Shown piece by piece: positions 7,818 to 16,720 of a stretch of DNA of 64,000 nucleotides (the first letter of the stretch is position 1; each line of letters begins with the position of its first letter). The stretch spans positions 1-64,000 of the forward strand of contig NZ_VORX01000006.1 in NCBI RefSeq assembly GCF_007997285.1. Direction: 5' to 3'. A model generated the notes under the pieces. It did not search any database, was not told where the DNA came from, and saw only the letters and a program-made list of their open reading frames with translations. The DNA comes from Gelidibacter salicanalis (GTDB lineage Bacteria; Bacteroidota; Bacteroidia; Flavobacteriales; Flavobacteriaceae). Position numbers and translations under genes: made by a program.

Positions 7818-9113
7818 ATGAAACAGGTGATACACCGTAAATTGGCCGCTAATCTACTACAATTAGGGTTCCTTATTTTACTTACGTTTTCAACATCGCT
7901 TCACGCTCAAGATGGTGATCCTGCCAAGGGAAAAACATTATACAACTCCAATTGTGCCGCATGTCATAAGTTAGACGGGCCAAGTACGGGTCCAGCGCTT
8001 CGCAATATTGAGCAACGGTTGGCTGATGAGCAAGGTCTTGATAGAGCTTGGTTGACAGCGTGGATACACAATAGTGCCGGTCTTATTAAGTCTGGTGACC
8101 CTTACGCGAATCAAATTTACAACGAGTACAATAAAATGCCAATGAGCCCTTTCCCTCAGTTGTCAGATCAGGATATCAGTGATATCTTGGCCTACACTGG
8201 TGAAGAAAAAGCAGCTCCTCCAGCTCCAGTAGCTGGTGCTGAGCCTAATGCTGGTTCAGGCGGCGACTCTGGAACTTCAAATACATTAATTCTTGGAGCC
8301 CTTGCCGTTTTATTTGCCTTGTTGGCCATGGCGCTAATTTTGGTAAGACGCACATTAAACCGCTTTGCTGAAGCTAAAGGTGTGATGGTTGAAGATCAAA
8401 AAGGAGTTTCTATTTGGAAAGCATTTGTTCAGAATCAATTCTTAGTCATTGTAGCCGTTATTATGTTGTTATTAACTAGTGGCTACTTTGTATACGGTTA
8501 CTTTATGCAAGTGGGTGTTGATCAAGGTTACGCACCAGTGCAACCAATTCACTATTCCCATAGAATCCACGCGGGCGATAATGCTATCGATTGTAAATAC
8601 TGTCACTCCTCAGCGAGAGTTAGTAAGCAATCTGGTATCCCTTCCTTAAATGTGTGTATGAACTGTCATAAATCTATTTCTGAAGTGTCTCCAGAGACGC
8701 TCGCTGAAGGACAGGAATATGGTGTAGATTACAACAAGGAAATTGAAAAACTTTATGCTGCTACAGGGTGGAGTGTTGCTGATCAGAAATACATAGGAGA
8801 GCCACAGCCGGTAAAATGGATCCGTATTCACAACTTACCTGACTTTGCTTACTTTAACCACTCCCAGCACGTTACAGTTGGTGGTATTGAATGTCAAACG
8901 TGTCACGGTCCTGTTGAAACTATGGAAATCATGTCGCAACATGCACCATTAACTATGGGCTGGTGTATCAATTGCCATAGAGAGACCGATGTGAAGGTAG
9001 AGGATAACGCGTATTACACTAAAATTCACGAGCAGTTATCTAAAAAATATGGTGTTGAAAAACTTACCGTTGCACAAATGGGTGGTTTGGAATGTGGTAA
9101 ATGCCATTACTAA
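7818..9113 (+). CDS. actA: Alternative complex III subunit ActA: multiheme cytochrome c with a fused extra monoheme domain
   Basis: Membrane-anchored periplasmic c-type cytochrome of alternative complex III, which passes electrons from menaquinol to cytochrome c or directly to an oxidase. Numbered from the ATG at 7818, there is a signal peptide (about 1-30), a monoheme domain with CAACH near 46, two hydrophobic segments (about 155-180 and 207-231), then five CxxCH motifs near 259, 280, 359, 383 and 426, the last at the C-terminus. ActA is known as a pentaheme protein, so the N-terminal cytochrome c domain is an addition. An upstream in-frame ATG at 7773 would add 15 polar residues. I prefer 7818 because the signal peptide then starts at once. 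First gene of act-cox. Confidence 0.93.
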   Translation: MKQVIHRKLAANLLQLGFLILLTFSTSLHAQDGDPAKGKTLYNSNCAACHKLDGPSTGPALRNIEQRLADEQGLDRAWLTAWIHNSAGLIKSGDPYANQIYNEYNKMPMSPFPQLSDQDISDILAYTGEEKAAPPAPVAGAEPNAGSGGDSGTSNTLILGALAVLFALLAMALILVRRTLNRFAEAKGVMVEDQKGVSIWKAFVQNQFLVIVAVIMLLLTSGYFVYGYFMQVGVDQGYAPVQPIHYSHRIHAGDNAIDCKYCHSSARVSKQSGIPSLNVCMNCHKSISEVSPETLAEGQEYGVDYNKEIEKLYAATGWSVADQKYIGEPQPVKWIRIHNLPDFAYFNHSQHVTVGGIECQTCHGPVETMEIMSQHAPLTMGWCINCHRETDVKVEDNAYYTKIHEQLSKKYGVEKLTVAQMGGLECGKCHY

Positions 9114-9183
9114 ATACTAACAAGGAGCACAAGTTCTTTTACAGACGCTCTTTTGAACAAACAAAAAAAGGTATAATATCTTA

Positions 9184-9270
9184 GAATTACGATTGAAGAA
9201 TTACGATTGCCAAAACTAGTGACAATCTGTAAATTAGAATCGTAGATCGGAAATCAAAAATCGTAAATAT
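9184..9270. repeat. Short AT-rich repeat segment between actA and actB
   Basis: The 12-mer gaattacgattg occurs at 9184-9195 and 9198-9209 in direct orientation. A partly inverted version (aatcgta-type words) follows toward 9265. It occupies a 162-bp gap in an operon whose other gaps are 2 to 36 bp. Possibly a small mobile or hairpin-forming repeat; no function is evident. Confidence 0.5.
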
Positions 9271-9275
9271 AAATT

Positions 9276-12200
9276 ATGTCATCAAACAAGAAATACTGGA
9301 AAAGTGTTGAGGAGCTAAATACAGACAGCTCTATTGTTGAGGCACTTAGACAAAATGAATTTGTTACAGAAATTCCAACTGACGAATTTTTAGGTAATAA
9401 ATCCAATTTAGAAAAGTCTTCAACAACACGTCGTGATTTCTTAAAATATGTTGGTTTTAGTACAGCAGCAGCTTCTTTAGCAGCTTGTGAAGGTCCGGTG
9501 GTCAAATCGATTCCTTACGTTGTACAACCAGAAGAGATCATACCTGGTGTGGCTAATTACTACGCTACAACAATTGCTGATGGTTTTGATTTTGCTAGTG
9601 TTTTAGTGAAAACTCGCGAAGGTCGTCCAATTAAAATCGAAAGTAATGATCTAGAAGCTGCCAAAGGCGGTGTTAACGCTAGGGTTCACGCTTCTGTTTT
9701 AGGATTATACGACAACTTAAGAGTAACAGGCCCTCAGAAACAAGGTAAGAACATTTCGTGGTCAACTTTCGATTCTGAAACCAATCAGAAATTGACGGAT
9801 GTGATGAATGGCGGAAAAGAGATTGTGTTATTGACCCAAACTTTTGCAAGTCCCTCTACCAGCAAGTTGATTTCAAAATTTAAGGAAAAGTATGGTTCTG
9901 TACGTCACGTAGTATACGATGCCGTATCTGAATCTGCGGCATTAGACGCCTTTCAAGCAAAATACGGCGTACGCGCTTTTGCAAGTTACGATTTTTCGAA
10001 AGCAGCGGTAATCGTTTCTGTTGGAGCTGATTTCCTTGGCGATTGGCAAGGTGGCGGATTCGAAGTTGGTTATGCTCAAGGACGTGTCCCTAAAGACGGG
10101 AAAATGTCCAGACATATTCAAGTAGAATCTAACATGTCTTTAACCGGAGCCAATGCGGATAAACGTATTCCGGCGACGCCATCACAACAAAAACAGATAT
10201 TAGCTAAACTATTCGGTTATATCACTGGTCAATCTGTAGCTACAGATTTGCCTTCACACATTGATGAAAGCATCCAAAAGGTAGCTTCTGAATTGAAAAG
10301 AGCAGGAAGTAATGCTGTTCTTGTGACAGGTATTGATGATGTGAATGCACAAACGGTGGCATTAGAAATCAATGCGGCTTTAGGTAGTAAAGCTTTTGAT
10401 GCTGCAACGCCAGTTAAAACCAGACAAGGTAGTAATAAAGAGGTAATGACTTTAGTGGCTGATATGAAAGCCGGGAAAGTAGGTGCCCTTATCATGAGTG
10501 GTGTGAATCCACTATATACCTTGCCAAATGCAAAGGAATTTTCTGAAGGATTAAAGCAAACAGAATTGTCTATCGCATTCTCTATGAAAGCTGATGAGAC
10601 TGCTTCTGAATCACAATATATTGCTGCATCGCCTCACTATTTAGAATCTTGGGGAGATGTAGAACTTAAAAAAGGTCATTTTGGGTTAACCCAGCCAACC
10701 ATTCGTCCACTTTTTGACACACGTCAATTTCAAGATGCGTTGTTAAAATGGACAGGAAGTGATCTTTCGTATTACGATTTCATCAAAGAAAATTGGGATA
10801 CTGGTGTACTCGGTGGTGCTTCATTTAATCAAGCATTACACGATGGGATGTTCGTATCTACTGGGTTGACCAGTGTATTGGCATCAGGGCCTGAATCAGC
10901 ACCGGAAGGTGATGTTGCTGCCCAATCCATGACGGCCTCTTCTGGAGGAGAAGCTGCTAGAACATTAGCTAGCGCTGCCAAAGGTAAAGGCATGGAGTTA
11001 CAACTCTATACCAAAACTGGTATGGGCGATGGACAACAAGCTAATAACCCTTGGTTACAGGAGTTTCCTGATCCAATTACCAGAACGTCTTGGGACAACT
11101 ATGTAACGGTTTCTAGTGCAGATGCAAAAGAATTAGGCATCAAAAACTGGCATGTTGCTGATGGTGGTCTTAACGGTAGCGTGGTTGAAATAACGGTTAA
11201 TGGTGTTGCCATGACGGTACCTGCAATCATCCAACCAGGACAAGCAGTGGGCTCTTTAGGAATGTCATTTGGTTACGGACGTACCAAAGGTCTTAAAGAA
11301 GAAATGCAAACTGGAGTAAACGCTTATAAGTTATATACCAACTTCAATAACGTTCAAGATGTTTCAGTGAAGGTTGTTGCGGGAGAGCACGAGTTTGCGT
11401 GTATCCAATTGCACAACACCTTAATGGGACGTGGGGACATCATCAAAGAAACCACACTTGAAATTTTCAATACAAAGGATAAGGATTATTACAATGCCGT
11501 ACCAAAAGTTTCTTTAAATCACGTCGAAACTTCAATAAGATCTTCTGATGTTGATCTTTGGGATGAATTTGATCGCTCTATTGGACATCACTTTAACTTG
11601 TCTATTGATTTGAATTCGTGTACAGGCTGTGGCGCTTGTGTTATTGCATGTCACGCTGAAAACAACGTTCCGGTAGTAGGGAAAGCTGAAGTAAGAAAAA
11701 GTAGAGATATGCACTGGTTGCGTATTGATAGATACTATTCTTCTGAAGACACCTTTACTGGAGATATTATTAAGAAAGAATCTGCTAGTGGCTTAACTGG
11801 CGATACAGGTATTAAGAATACTTTACACGAAATGGAAATTGCTGCTGACAATCCTCAGGTAGCGTTCCAACCTATGATGTGTCAGCACTGTAACCATGCA
11901 CCTTGTGAAACCGTTTGTCCGGTGGCAGCAACATCTCATGGACGTCAAGGTCAAAACCATATGGCGTATAACAGATGTGTTGGTACACGTTACTGTGCAA
12001 ACAACTGTCCTTATAAAGTGCGTCGTTTCAACTGGTTCTTGTACGCTAAGAATGATGAGTTTGATTACCACATGAACAATGATCTTGGGCGTATGGTATT
12101 GAATCCTGATGTCGTTGTGCGTTCTCGTGGAGTGATGGAAAAATGTTCATTGTGTATCCAAAAAACACAAAAGACGATTCTTGATGCCAAACGTGATGGT

Positions 12201-12404
12201 CGTGAAATTAAGGATGGCGAATTCCAAACAGCGTGTTCTGCGGCTTGTGGCACTGGAGCGATGGTTTTTGGAGACATCAACGATAAAGAAAGTAAAGTTG
12301 CGAAACTCAAAGAAGATAAACGTATGTATCACGCACTGGAATACATTGGTACCAAACCAAATGTACAGTATCAGACTATTGTGAGAAATACAACCGAAGC
12401 ATAG
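9276..12404 (+). CDS. actB: Alternative complex III subunit ActB: fused molybdopterin-oxidoreductase-like and iron-sulfur protein
   Basis: A 1042-residue periplasmic subunit. The N-terminus has a twin-arginine motif (R52-R53 in TRRDFLKY) followed by a lipobox ending at C71, so it is probably exported folded and lipid-anchored. Residues about 80-760 resemble the large subunit of molybdopterin oxidoreductases; in ACIII this half carries no molybdenum cofactor. The C-terminal part has four cysteine clusters (about 780-790, 868-880, 900-912 and 956-990: CTGCGACVIAC, CQHCNHAPCETVC, CVGTRYCANNC, CSLC/CSAAC). In known ACIII these hold three 4Fe-4S clusters and one 3Fe-4S. Second gene of the act operon. 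Confidence 0.96.
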   Translation: MSSNKKYWKSVEELNTDSSIVEALRQNEFVTEIPTDEFLGNKSNLEKSSTTRRDFLKYVGFSTAAASLAACEGPVVKSIPYVVQPEEIIPGVANYYATTIADGFDFASVLVKTREGRPIKIESNDLEAAKGGVNARVHASVLGLYDNLRVTGPQKQGKNISWSTFDSETNQKLTDVMNGGKEIVLLTQTFASPSTSKLISKFKEKYGSVRHVVYDAVSESAALDAFQAKYGVRAFASYDFSKAAVIVSVGADFLGDWQGGGFEVGYAQGRVPKDGKMSRHIQVESNMSLTGANADKRIPATPSQQKQILAKLFGYITGQSVATDLPSHIDESIQKVASELKRAGSNAVLVTGIDDVNAQTVALEINAALGSKAFDAATPVKTRQGSNKEVMTLVADMKAGKVGALIMSGVNPLYTLPNAKEFSEGLKQTELSIAFSMKADETASESQYIAASPHYLESWGDVELKKGHFGLTQPTIRPLFDTRQFQDALLKWTGSDLSYYDFIKENWDTGVLGGASFNQALHDGMFVSTGLTSVLASGPESAPEGDVAAQSMTASSGGEAARTLASAAKGKGMELQLYTKTGMGDGQQANNPWLQEFPDPITRTSWDNYVTVSSADAKELGIKNWHVADGGLNGSVVEITVNGVAMTVPAIIQPGQAVGSLGMSFGYGRTKGLKEEMQTGVNAYKLYTNFNNVQDVSVKVVAGEHEFACIQLHNTLMGRGDIIKETTLEIFNTKDKDYYNAVPKVSLNHVETSIRSSDVDLWDEFDRSIGHHFNLSIDLNSCTGCGACVIACHAENNVPVVGKAEVRKSRDMHWLRIDRYYSSEDTFTGDIIKKESASGLTGDTGIKNTLHEMEIAADNPQVAFQPMMCQHCNHAPCETVCPVAATSHGRQGQNHMAYNRCVGTRYCANNCPYKVRRFNWFLYAKNDEFDYHMNNDLGRMVLNPDVVVRSRGVMEKCSLCIQKTQKTILDAKRDGREIKDGEFQTACSAACGTGAMVFGDINDKESKVAKLKEDKRMYHALEYIGTKPNVQYQTIVRNTTEA

Positions 12405-12436
12405 TAAATTAATTAAGATATAATTCTAAAAGCATT

Positions 12437-14185
12437 ATGGCGTCTCATTACGAAGCACCTATTAGAAGACCTTTAGTTAGAGGTGAAAAATCATACCACG
12501 ATGTTTCCGTGGATATAGCTAAGCCTGTAGAAGGAAAAGCCAATAAGTCGTGGTGGATAGTTTTTTCTATCTCGCTTCTCGCTTTTCTTTGGGGTATTGG
12601 TTGTATCATATATACCGTTTCCACAGGGATTGGTGTTTGGGGTCTAAACAAAACCATTGGTTGGGCCTGGGACATTACCAATTTCGTTTGGTGGGTAGGT
12701 ATCGGTCACGCAGGAACACTGATTTCAGCAGTATTGTTATTGTTTCGTCAAAAGTGGCGTATGGCAATTAACCGTTCTGCGGAGGCTATGACTATTTTTG
12801 CGGTAGTTCAAGCGGGATTGTTCCCAATCATTCACATGGGACGTCCGTGGTTAGCGTATTGGGTATTGCCAATTCCGAATCAATTTGGATCCCTGTGGGT
12901 TAACTTTAACTCGCCTTTACTTTGGGACGTGTTTGCAATTTCTACGTATTTATCGGTGTCATTAGTATTCTGGTGGACTGGTTTGTTACCTGATTTTGCC
13001 ATGTTAAGAGATAGAGCGGTAAAACCTTTCCAAAAGAAAATCTATTCTTTATTAAGTTTTGGATGGTCAGGTAGAGCTAAAGATTGGCAACGTTTTGAAG
13101 AAGTATCTTTGGTACTTGCAGGTTTAGCAACACCACTTGTACTTTCTGTACATACGATTGTATCTTTTGACTTCGCGACATCCGTTATTCCAGGATGGCA
13201 TACGACCATTTTCCCTCCATACTTTGTTGCTGGAGCGGTATTCTCAGGATTTGCGATGGTAAACACCTTGCTGATCATCATGAGAAAAGTGGTGAGTTTA
13301 GAAGATTATATTACAGTTCAGCATATTGAATTGATGAACATCGTGATCATGATTACGGGTTCTATAGTTGGGGTAGCGTATATTACTGAGTTGTTTATCG
13401 CATGGTATTCAGGAGTAGAGTATGAGCAGTACGCTTTCTTAAATAGAGCAACCGGACCTTACTGGTGGGCCTACTTATTTATGATGACGTGTAACGTGTT
13501 CTCACCACAGTTTATGTGGTTCAAAAAATTGAGAACGAGTATTATGTTTTCGTTCTTTATCTCTATCGTTGTAAACGTTGGGATGTGGTTTGAGCGTTTC
13601 GTGATTATCGCGACGTCATTACACAGAGATTACTTGCCATCATCTTGGACCATGTTCTCTCCAACCTTTGTTGATATTGGAATTTTTATCGGAACCATCG
13701 GATTCTTTTTTGTATTGTTCCTATTATATGCACGTACATTCCCAGTGATTGCACAAGCAGAGATTAAAACGATTTTAAAATCTTCTGGTGAGAGCTATAA
13801 GAGAATTAGAGATTCAGGCGGAAGCTTAGTCGGTACAGGTATTGATGCGCGTACACATCGTGTCATTGCACATTCAGGAGCACCTATAGTGAGTATGCCT
13901 TCAACAGCCACGCCACATGATCCTGAAGCTATCACCAAACTAATGGATGGTGTTGGAGCATTTGATCCGCTAACGCATACCAAAGACGACTTACAGCAAA
14001 TTAACGGGATAGGACCAAATATGGAAGAAGTTCTTAATGGTATTGGGATCTATTCTTATATGCAAGTGAGTAATATGACAAAAAGAGAATATGACTTGTT
14101 AGACGAAATCACAGCATCATCTCCAGGAAGAGCTGAACGTGATAATTGGGCAGGACAAGCGCTAACTTTAATTAACAACCAATAG
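12437..14185 (+). CDS. actC: Alternative complex III subunit ActC (NrfD/PsrC family) with a C-terminal helix-hairpin-helix-like extension
   Basis: A 582-residue polytopic membrane protein of the NrfD/PsrC family. In ACIII it forms the quinol-binding membrane domain next to ActB. About ten hydrophobic helices span residues 35-450, with family signatures such as FVWWVGIGHAGTLISA and the region around HMGRPWLAYW. Beyond the membrane core a soluble tail of about 120 residues includes DLQQINGIGPNMEEVLNGIG (518-537), which reads as a helix-hairpin-helix motif usually seen in DNA-binding or scaffold proteins. The tail's role is unknown. actD follows after 4 bp. Confidence 0.95.
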   Translation: MASHYEAPIRRPLVRGEKSYHDVSVDIAKPVEGKANKSWWIVFSISLLAFLWGIGCIIYTVSTGIGVWGLNKTIGWAWDITNFVWWVGIGHAGTLISAVLLLFRQKWRMAINRSAEAMTIFAVVQAGLFPIIHMGRPWLAYWVLPIPNQFGSLWVNFNSPLLWDVFAISTYLSVSLVFWWTGLLPDFAMLRDRAVKPFQKKIYSLLSFGWSGRAKDWQRFEEVSLVLAGLATPLVLSVHTIVSFDFATSVIPGWHTTIFPPYFVAGAVFSGFAMVNTLLIIMRKVVSLEDYITVQHIELMNIVIMITGSIVGVAYITELFIAWYSGVEYEQYAFLNRATGPYWWAYLFMMTCNVFSPQFMWFKKLRTSIMFSFFISIVVNVGMWFERFVIIATSLHRDYLPSSWTMFSPTFVDIGIFIGTIGFFFVLFLLYARTFPVIAQAEIKTILKSSGESYKRIRDSGGSLVGTGIDARTHRVIAHSGAPIVSMPSTATPHDPEAITKLMDGVGAFDPLTHTKDDLQQINGIGPNMEEVLNGIGIYSYMQVSNMTKREYDLLDEITASSPGRAERDNWAGQALTLINNQ

Positions 14186-14189
14186 TAGT

Positions 14190-14723
14190 ATGGAAGAATC
14201 TTCAAAAGTTATACACGCTATTTATACCGATGATGATGTCTTAATGGCTGCCGTTAAAAAAGTAAGGGCAGAACGCTATCACATTGAAGAAATATACACG
14301 CCTTTTCCAGTTCACGGATTGGACAAAGCGATGGGATTGGCACCAACGCGATTAGCAATCACTGCATTTATTTATGGCGTTATTGGTTTAGTCGTTGCAA
14401 CAGTAATGATGGATTATATCATGATTGAAGATTGGCCGCAAAACATTGGTGGAAAACCAAGTTTCAGCTATATTGAAGGCATGCCGGCATTCGTGCCGAT
14501 TATGTTTGAGTTGACGGTGTTTTTTTCAGCGCATTTAATGGTCATCACGTTTTACTTACGCAGTAAACTTTGGCCGTTTAAAGAAGCTGAAAACCCAGAT
14601 GTAAGAACAACAGACGATCATTTCTTAATGGAAATTAGTGCTGGTCATAATATTGATGAGCAGTTTGATATCTTAAGAAATACAGGAGCAGTAGAAGTTA
14701 CCTTAATTGATAAAGCACACTAA
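14190..14723 (+). CDS. actD: Alternative complex III subunit ActD (DUF3341)
   Basis: A 177-residue inner-membrane subunit of ACIII. It begins with a soluble part (about 1-50, including the family-typical YTPFPVHGLDKAMG), then two transmembrane helices (about 52-75 and 98-122, the latter preceded by PAFVPIMFELTVFFSAH), and ends with a short cytoplasmic tail. ActD has no cofactor and is thought to pack against the quinol-binding membrane subunits. The gene starts 4 bp after actC and ends 5 bp before actE, so translational coupling is likely. Confidence 0.93.
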   Translation: MEESSKVIHAIYTDDDVLMAAVKKVRAERYHIEEIYTPFPVHGLDKAMGLAPTRLAITAFIYGVIGLVVATVMMDYIMIEDWPQNIGGKPSFSYIEGMPAFVPIMFELTVFFSAHLMVITFYLRSKLWPFKEAENPDVRTTDDHFLMEISAGHNIDEQFDILRNTGAVEVTLIDKAH

Positions 14724-14728
14724 TACAC

Positions 14729-15310
14729 ATGAAAAGCTTATTTAAATTAGTAGTATTGATGGTAGTGTTGATCTCTTTTGCATCATGTCAGGAGAATTCT
14801 AGACCTAATTATCAGTATTTTCCAGATATGTATGAGTCTGTAGGCTATGAAGCTTATGGAGAAGCTGATTTTTTACCTGATGGAATGGAGGCCAAATTGC
14901 CCGCTGACGGATCTGTAGCCAGAGGCCATAAGCCTTTTGATATTGACGGATCTTTAGAAGGGTATGACTTAGCAAAAGCAACGTTAAAAAATCCTTTGGA
15001 TTCCACCACTATTGATTCGCCAAGAGGTGGTCAGCTATACGATATTTACTGTGCTGTTTGTCATGGTAAAAAAGGAGATGGTAAAGGTATTTTAGTAACT
15101 CGTGAAAAGATTTTAGGAGTGCCTGCATTTGACGATCCAGGAAGAGCTTTGACTGAAGGTAGTGTGTATCACACTATTCATTATGGTAAAAACGTGATGG
15201 GGTCTTATGCCAATCAATTGGATGAAGAAGAGCGTTGGCAAGTTGTGGATTATGTAATGCAACTTAAATCAGAATTAGGAGGAAGTCAGACTGTTAAAGA
15301 TTCAATATAG
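14729..15310 (+). CDS. actE: Alternative complex III subunit ActE: monoheme cytochrome c lipoprotein
   Basis: A 193-residue periplasmic cytochrome c. The signal peptide ends in a lipobox with C20 (ISFASC), so it is predicted to be lipid-anchored. Heme is bound by CAVCH at 108-112, and the likely axial Met lies in the GKNVMGSYA segment near 153. In known ACIII, ActE collects electrons from ActA and passes them to the oxidase. The N-terminal third (about 25-95) is an acidic wrap typical of ActE. Gaps to actD and actF are only 5 and 2 bp. Confidence 0.94.
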   Translation: MKSLFKLVVLMVVLISFASCQENSRPNYQYFPDMYESVGYEAYGEADFLPDGMEAKLPADGSVARGHKPFDIDGSLEGYDLAKATLKNPLDSTTIDSPRGGQLYDIYCAVCHGKKGDGKGILVTREKILGVPAFDDPGRALTEGSVYHTIHYGKNVMGSYANQLDEEERWQVVDYVMQLKSELGGSQTVKDSI

Positions 15311-15312
15311 AT

Positions 15313-16692
15313 ATGTACACAATTTCAAATAGATTAAAGACATTTTCCATCATCCTAATCGTCCTAGGAGTTTTAGGAGTGGCTTATGGTTTTATGACAT
15401 CTCATAAATCTTTAGAAGAGGTAAAAATAATGTTGGCGGATGACGGTCATGGTGGTGGACACGATGTACCTACAGAAGCACATGTTGTTGCAGGTGTAGA
15501 AAATCATGCTGATAATACACATGACATTGGAGCACATGATGCTACGGCAGATGTGGATCAAGGTGTTCATGATGACGAACATGCAGCACACGTTCAAGAA
15601 CGTTTAGCTAAGAGACCATGGTCTGCAATGTATGTCGCTGCCTTTTTCTTTATGATGATTTCTTTAGGAGTTTTAGCATTCTATGCGATTAACGTTGCGG
15701 CACAATCAGGATGGTCGCCATTATTAAATCGAGTGATGGAGGGTATTAGTGCCTATTTATTGCCAGGTGCAATTATCGTTGTAGCTATTGCAGTAGGCTC
15801 CCACTATATCGGTCACCATAATGAAATCTTTATTTGGATGAACCCAGAGGTGGTTGCTGATGATAAATTGATTCAAAATAAATCAAGCTATTTAAATATT
15901 CCTTGGTTCTTAATTAGAGCCGCGATATTTATTGCAGGTTGGGTGGGATACCGACATTTTGCGCGAAAGTTTTCTATCGCACAAGATACCGCTGAACCAG
16001 GTGATAAGAGTAACTTTAAAAAATCATTCAGAATTGCGGCAGGATTTTTAGTATTCTTTATTTATACCGAATCAATCATGTCTTGGGACTGGGTCATGAG
16101 TGTAGATCCACACTGGTTTAGCACCTTATTTGGTTGGTATGTATTGTCAGGAATGCTGGTTAGTGGTGTCACCGTGATTGCAATGGTGGCCATATTCTTA
16201 AAGTCATTGGGACATTTACCTCTTGTAAACGACAGTCATATTCATGATTTGGCAAAGTATATGTTCGGGTTTAGTGTCTTGTGGACATATTTATGGTTCT
16301 CACAATTCATGTTGATTTGGTATGCGAACATCCCTGAAGAAGTCACGTACTTTGTAACCCGCATTGAAGATTATAATTTACCATTCTTCGGAATGTTGGT
16401 GCTTAATTTCTTGTTCCCATTATTAATTTTAATGAACAGTGATTACAAGCGTATTCCATGGTTCGTGATGATGTGTGGTGTCCTAATATTAGTAGGTCAT
16501 TATGTAGATATCTTTGTCATGATCATGCCAGCAACAGTAGGCGATCAATGGTTTATTGGAATTCCTGAAATAGGATCAATTCTATTATTTGGAGGTTTAT
16601 TCTTATTGGTTGTGTTCTCGTCATTGGCAAAAGCACCGCTTACCGTTAAGAACAATCCATTCCTTAAAGAGAGCGAACATTTCCATTATTAA
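15313..16692 (+). CDS. actF: Alternative complex III subunit ActF (quinol:cytochrome c oxidoreductase membrane subunit)
   Basis: A 459-residue polytopic membrane protein, paralogous in fold to ActC (NrfD-like), with about ten helices. The first helix (10-28) is followed by a striking loop at about 41-98 with more than ten histidines and many acidic residues, which could bind metal. The core has conserved segments such as SIMSWDWVMSVDPHWFST (about 257-274) and LWFSQFMLIWYANIPEE (about 332-348), seen in ActF proteins. coxB starts 28 bp downstream, so the complex and its oxidase are probably co-transcribed. Confidence 0.94.
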   Translation: MYTISNRLKTFSIILIVLGVLGVAYGFMTSHKSLEEVKIMLADDGHGGGHDVPTEAHVVAGVENHADNTHDIGAHDATADVDQGVHDDEHAAHVQERLAKRPWSAMYVAAFFFMMISLGVLAFYAINVAAQSGWSPLLNRVMEGISAYLLPGAIIVVAIAVGSHYIGHHNEIFIWMNPEVVADDKLIQNKSSYLNIPWFLIRAAIFIAGWVGYRHFARKFSIAQDTAEPGDKSNFKKSFRIAAGFLVFFIYTESIMSWDWVMSVDPHWFSTLFGWYVLSGMLVSGVTVIAMVAIFLKSLGHLPLVNDSHIHDLAKYMFGFSVLWTYLWFSQFMLIWYANIPEEVTYFVTRIEDYNLPFFGMLVLNFLFPLLILMNSDYKRIPWFVMMCGVLILVGHYVDIFVMIMPATVGDQWFIGIPEIGSILLFGGLFLLVVFSSLAKAPLTVKNNPFLKESEHFHY

Positions 16693-16720
16693 TAATAATA
16701 TATAAAGAAGAGAAACGACA

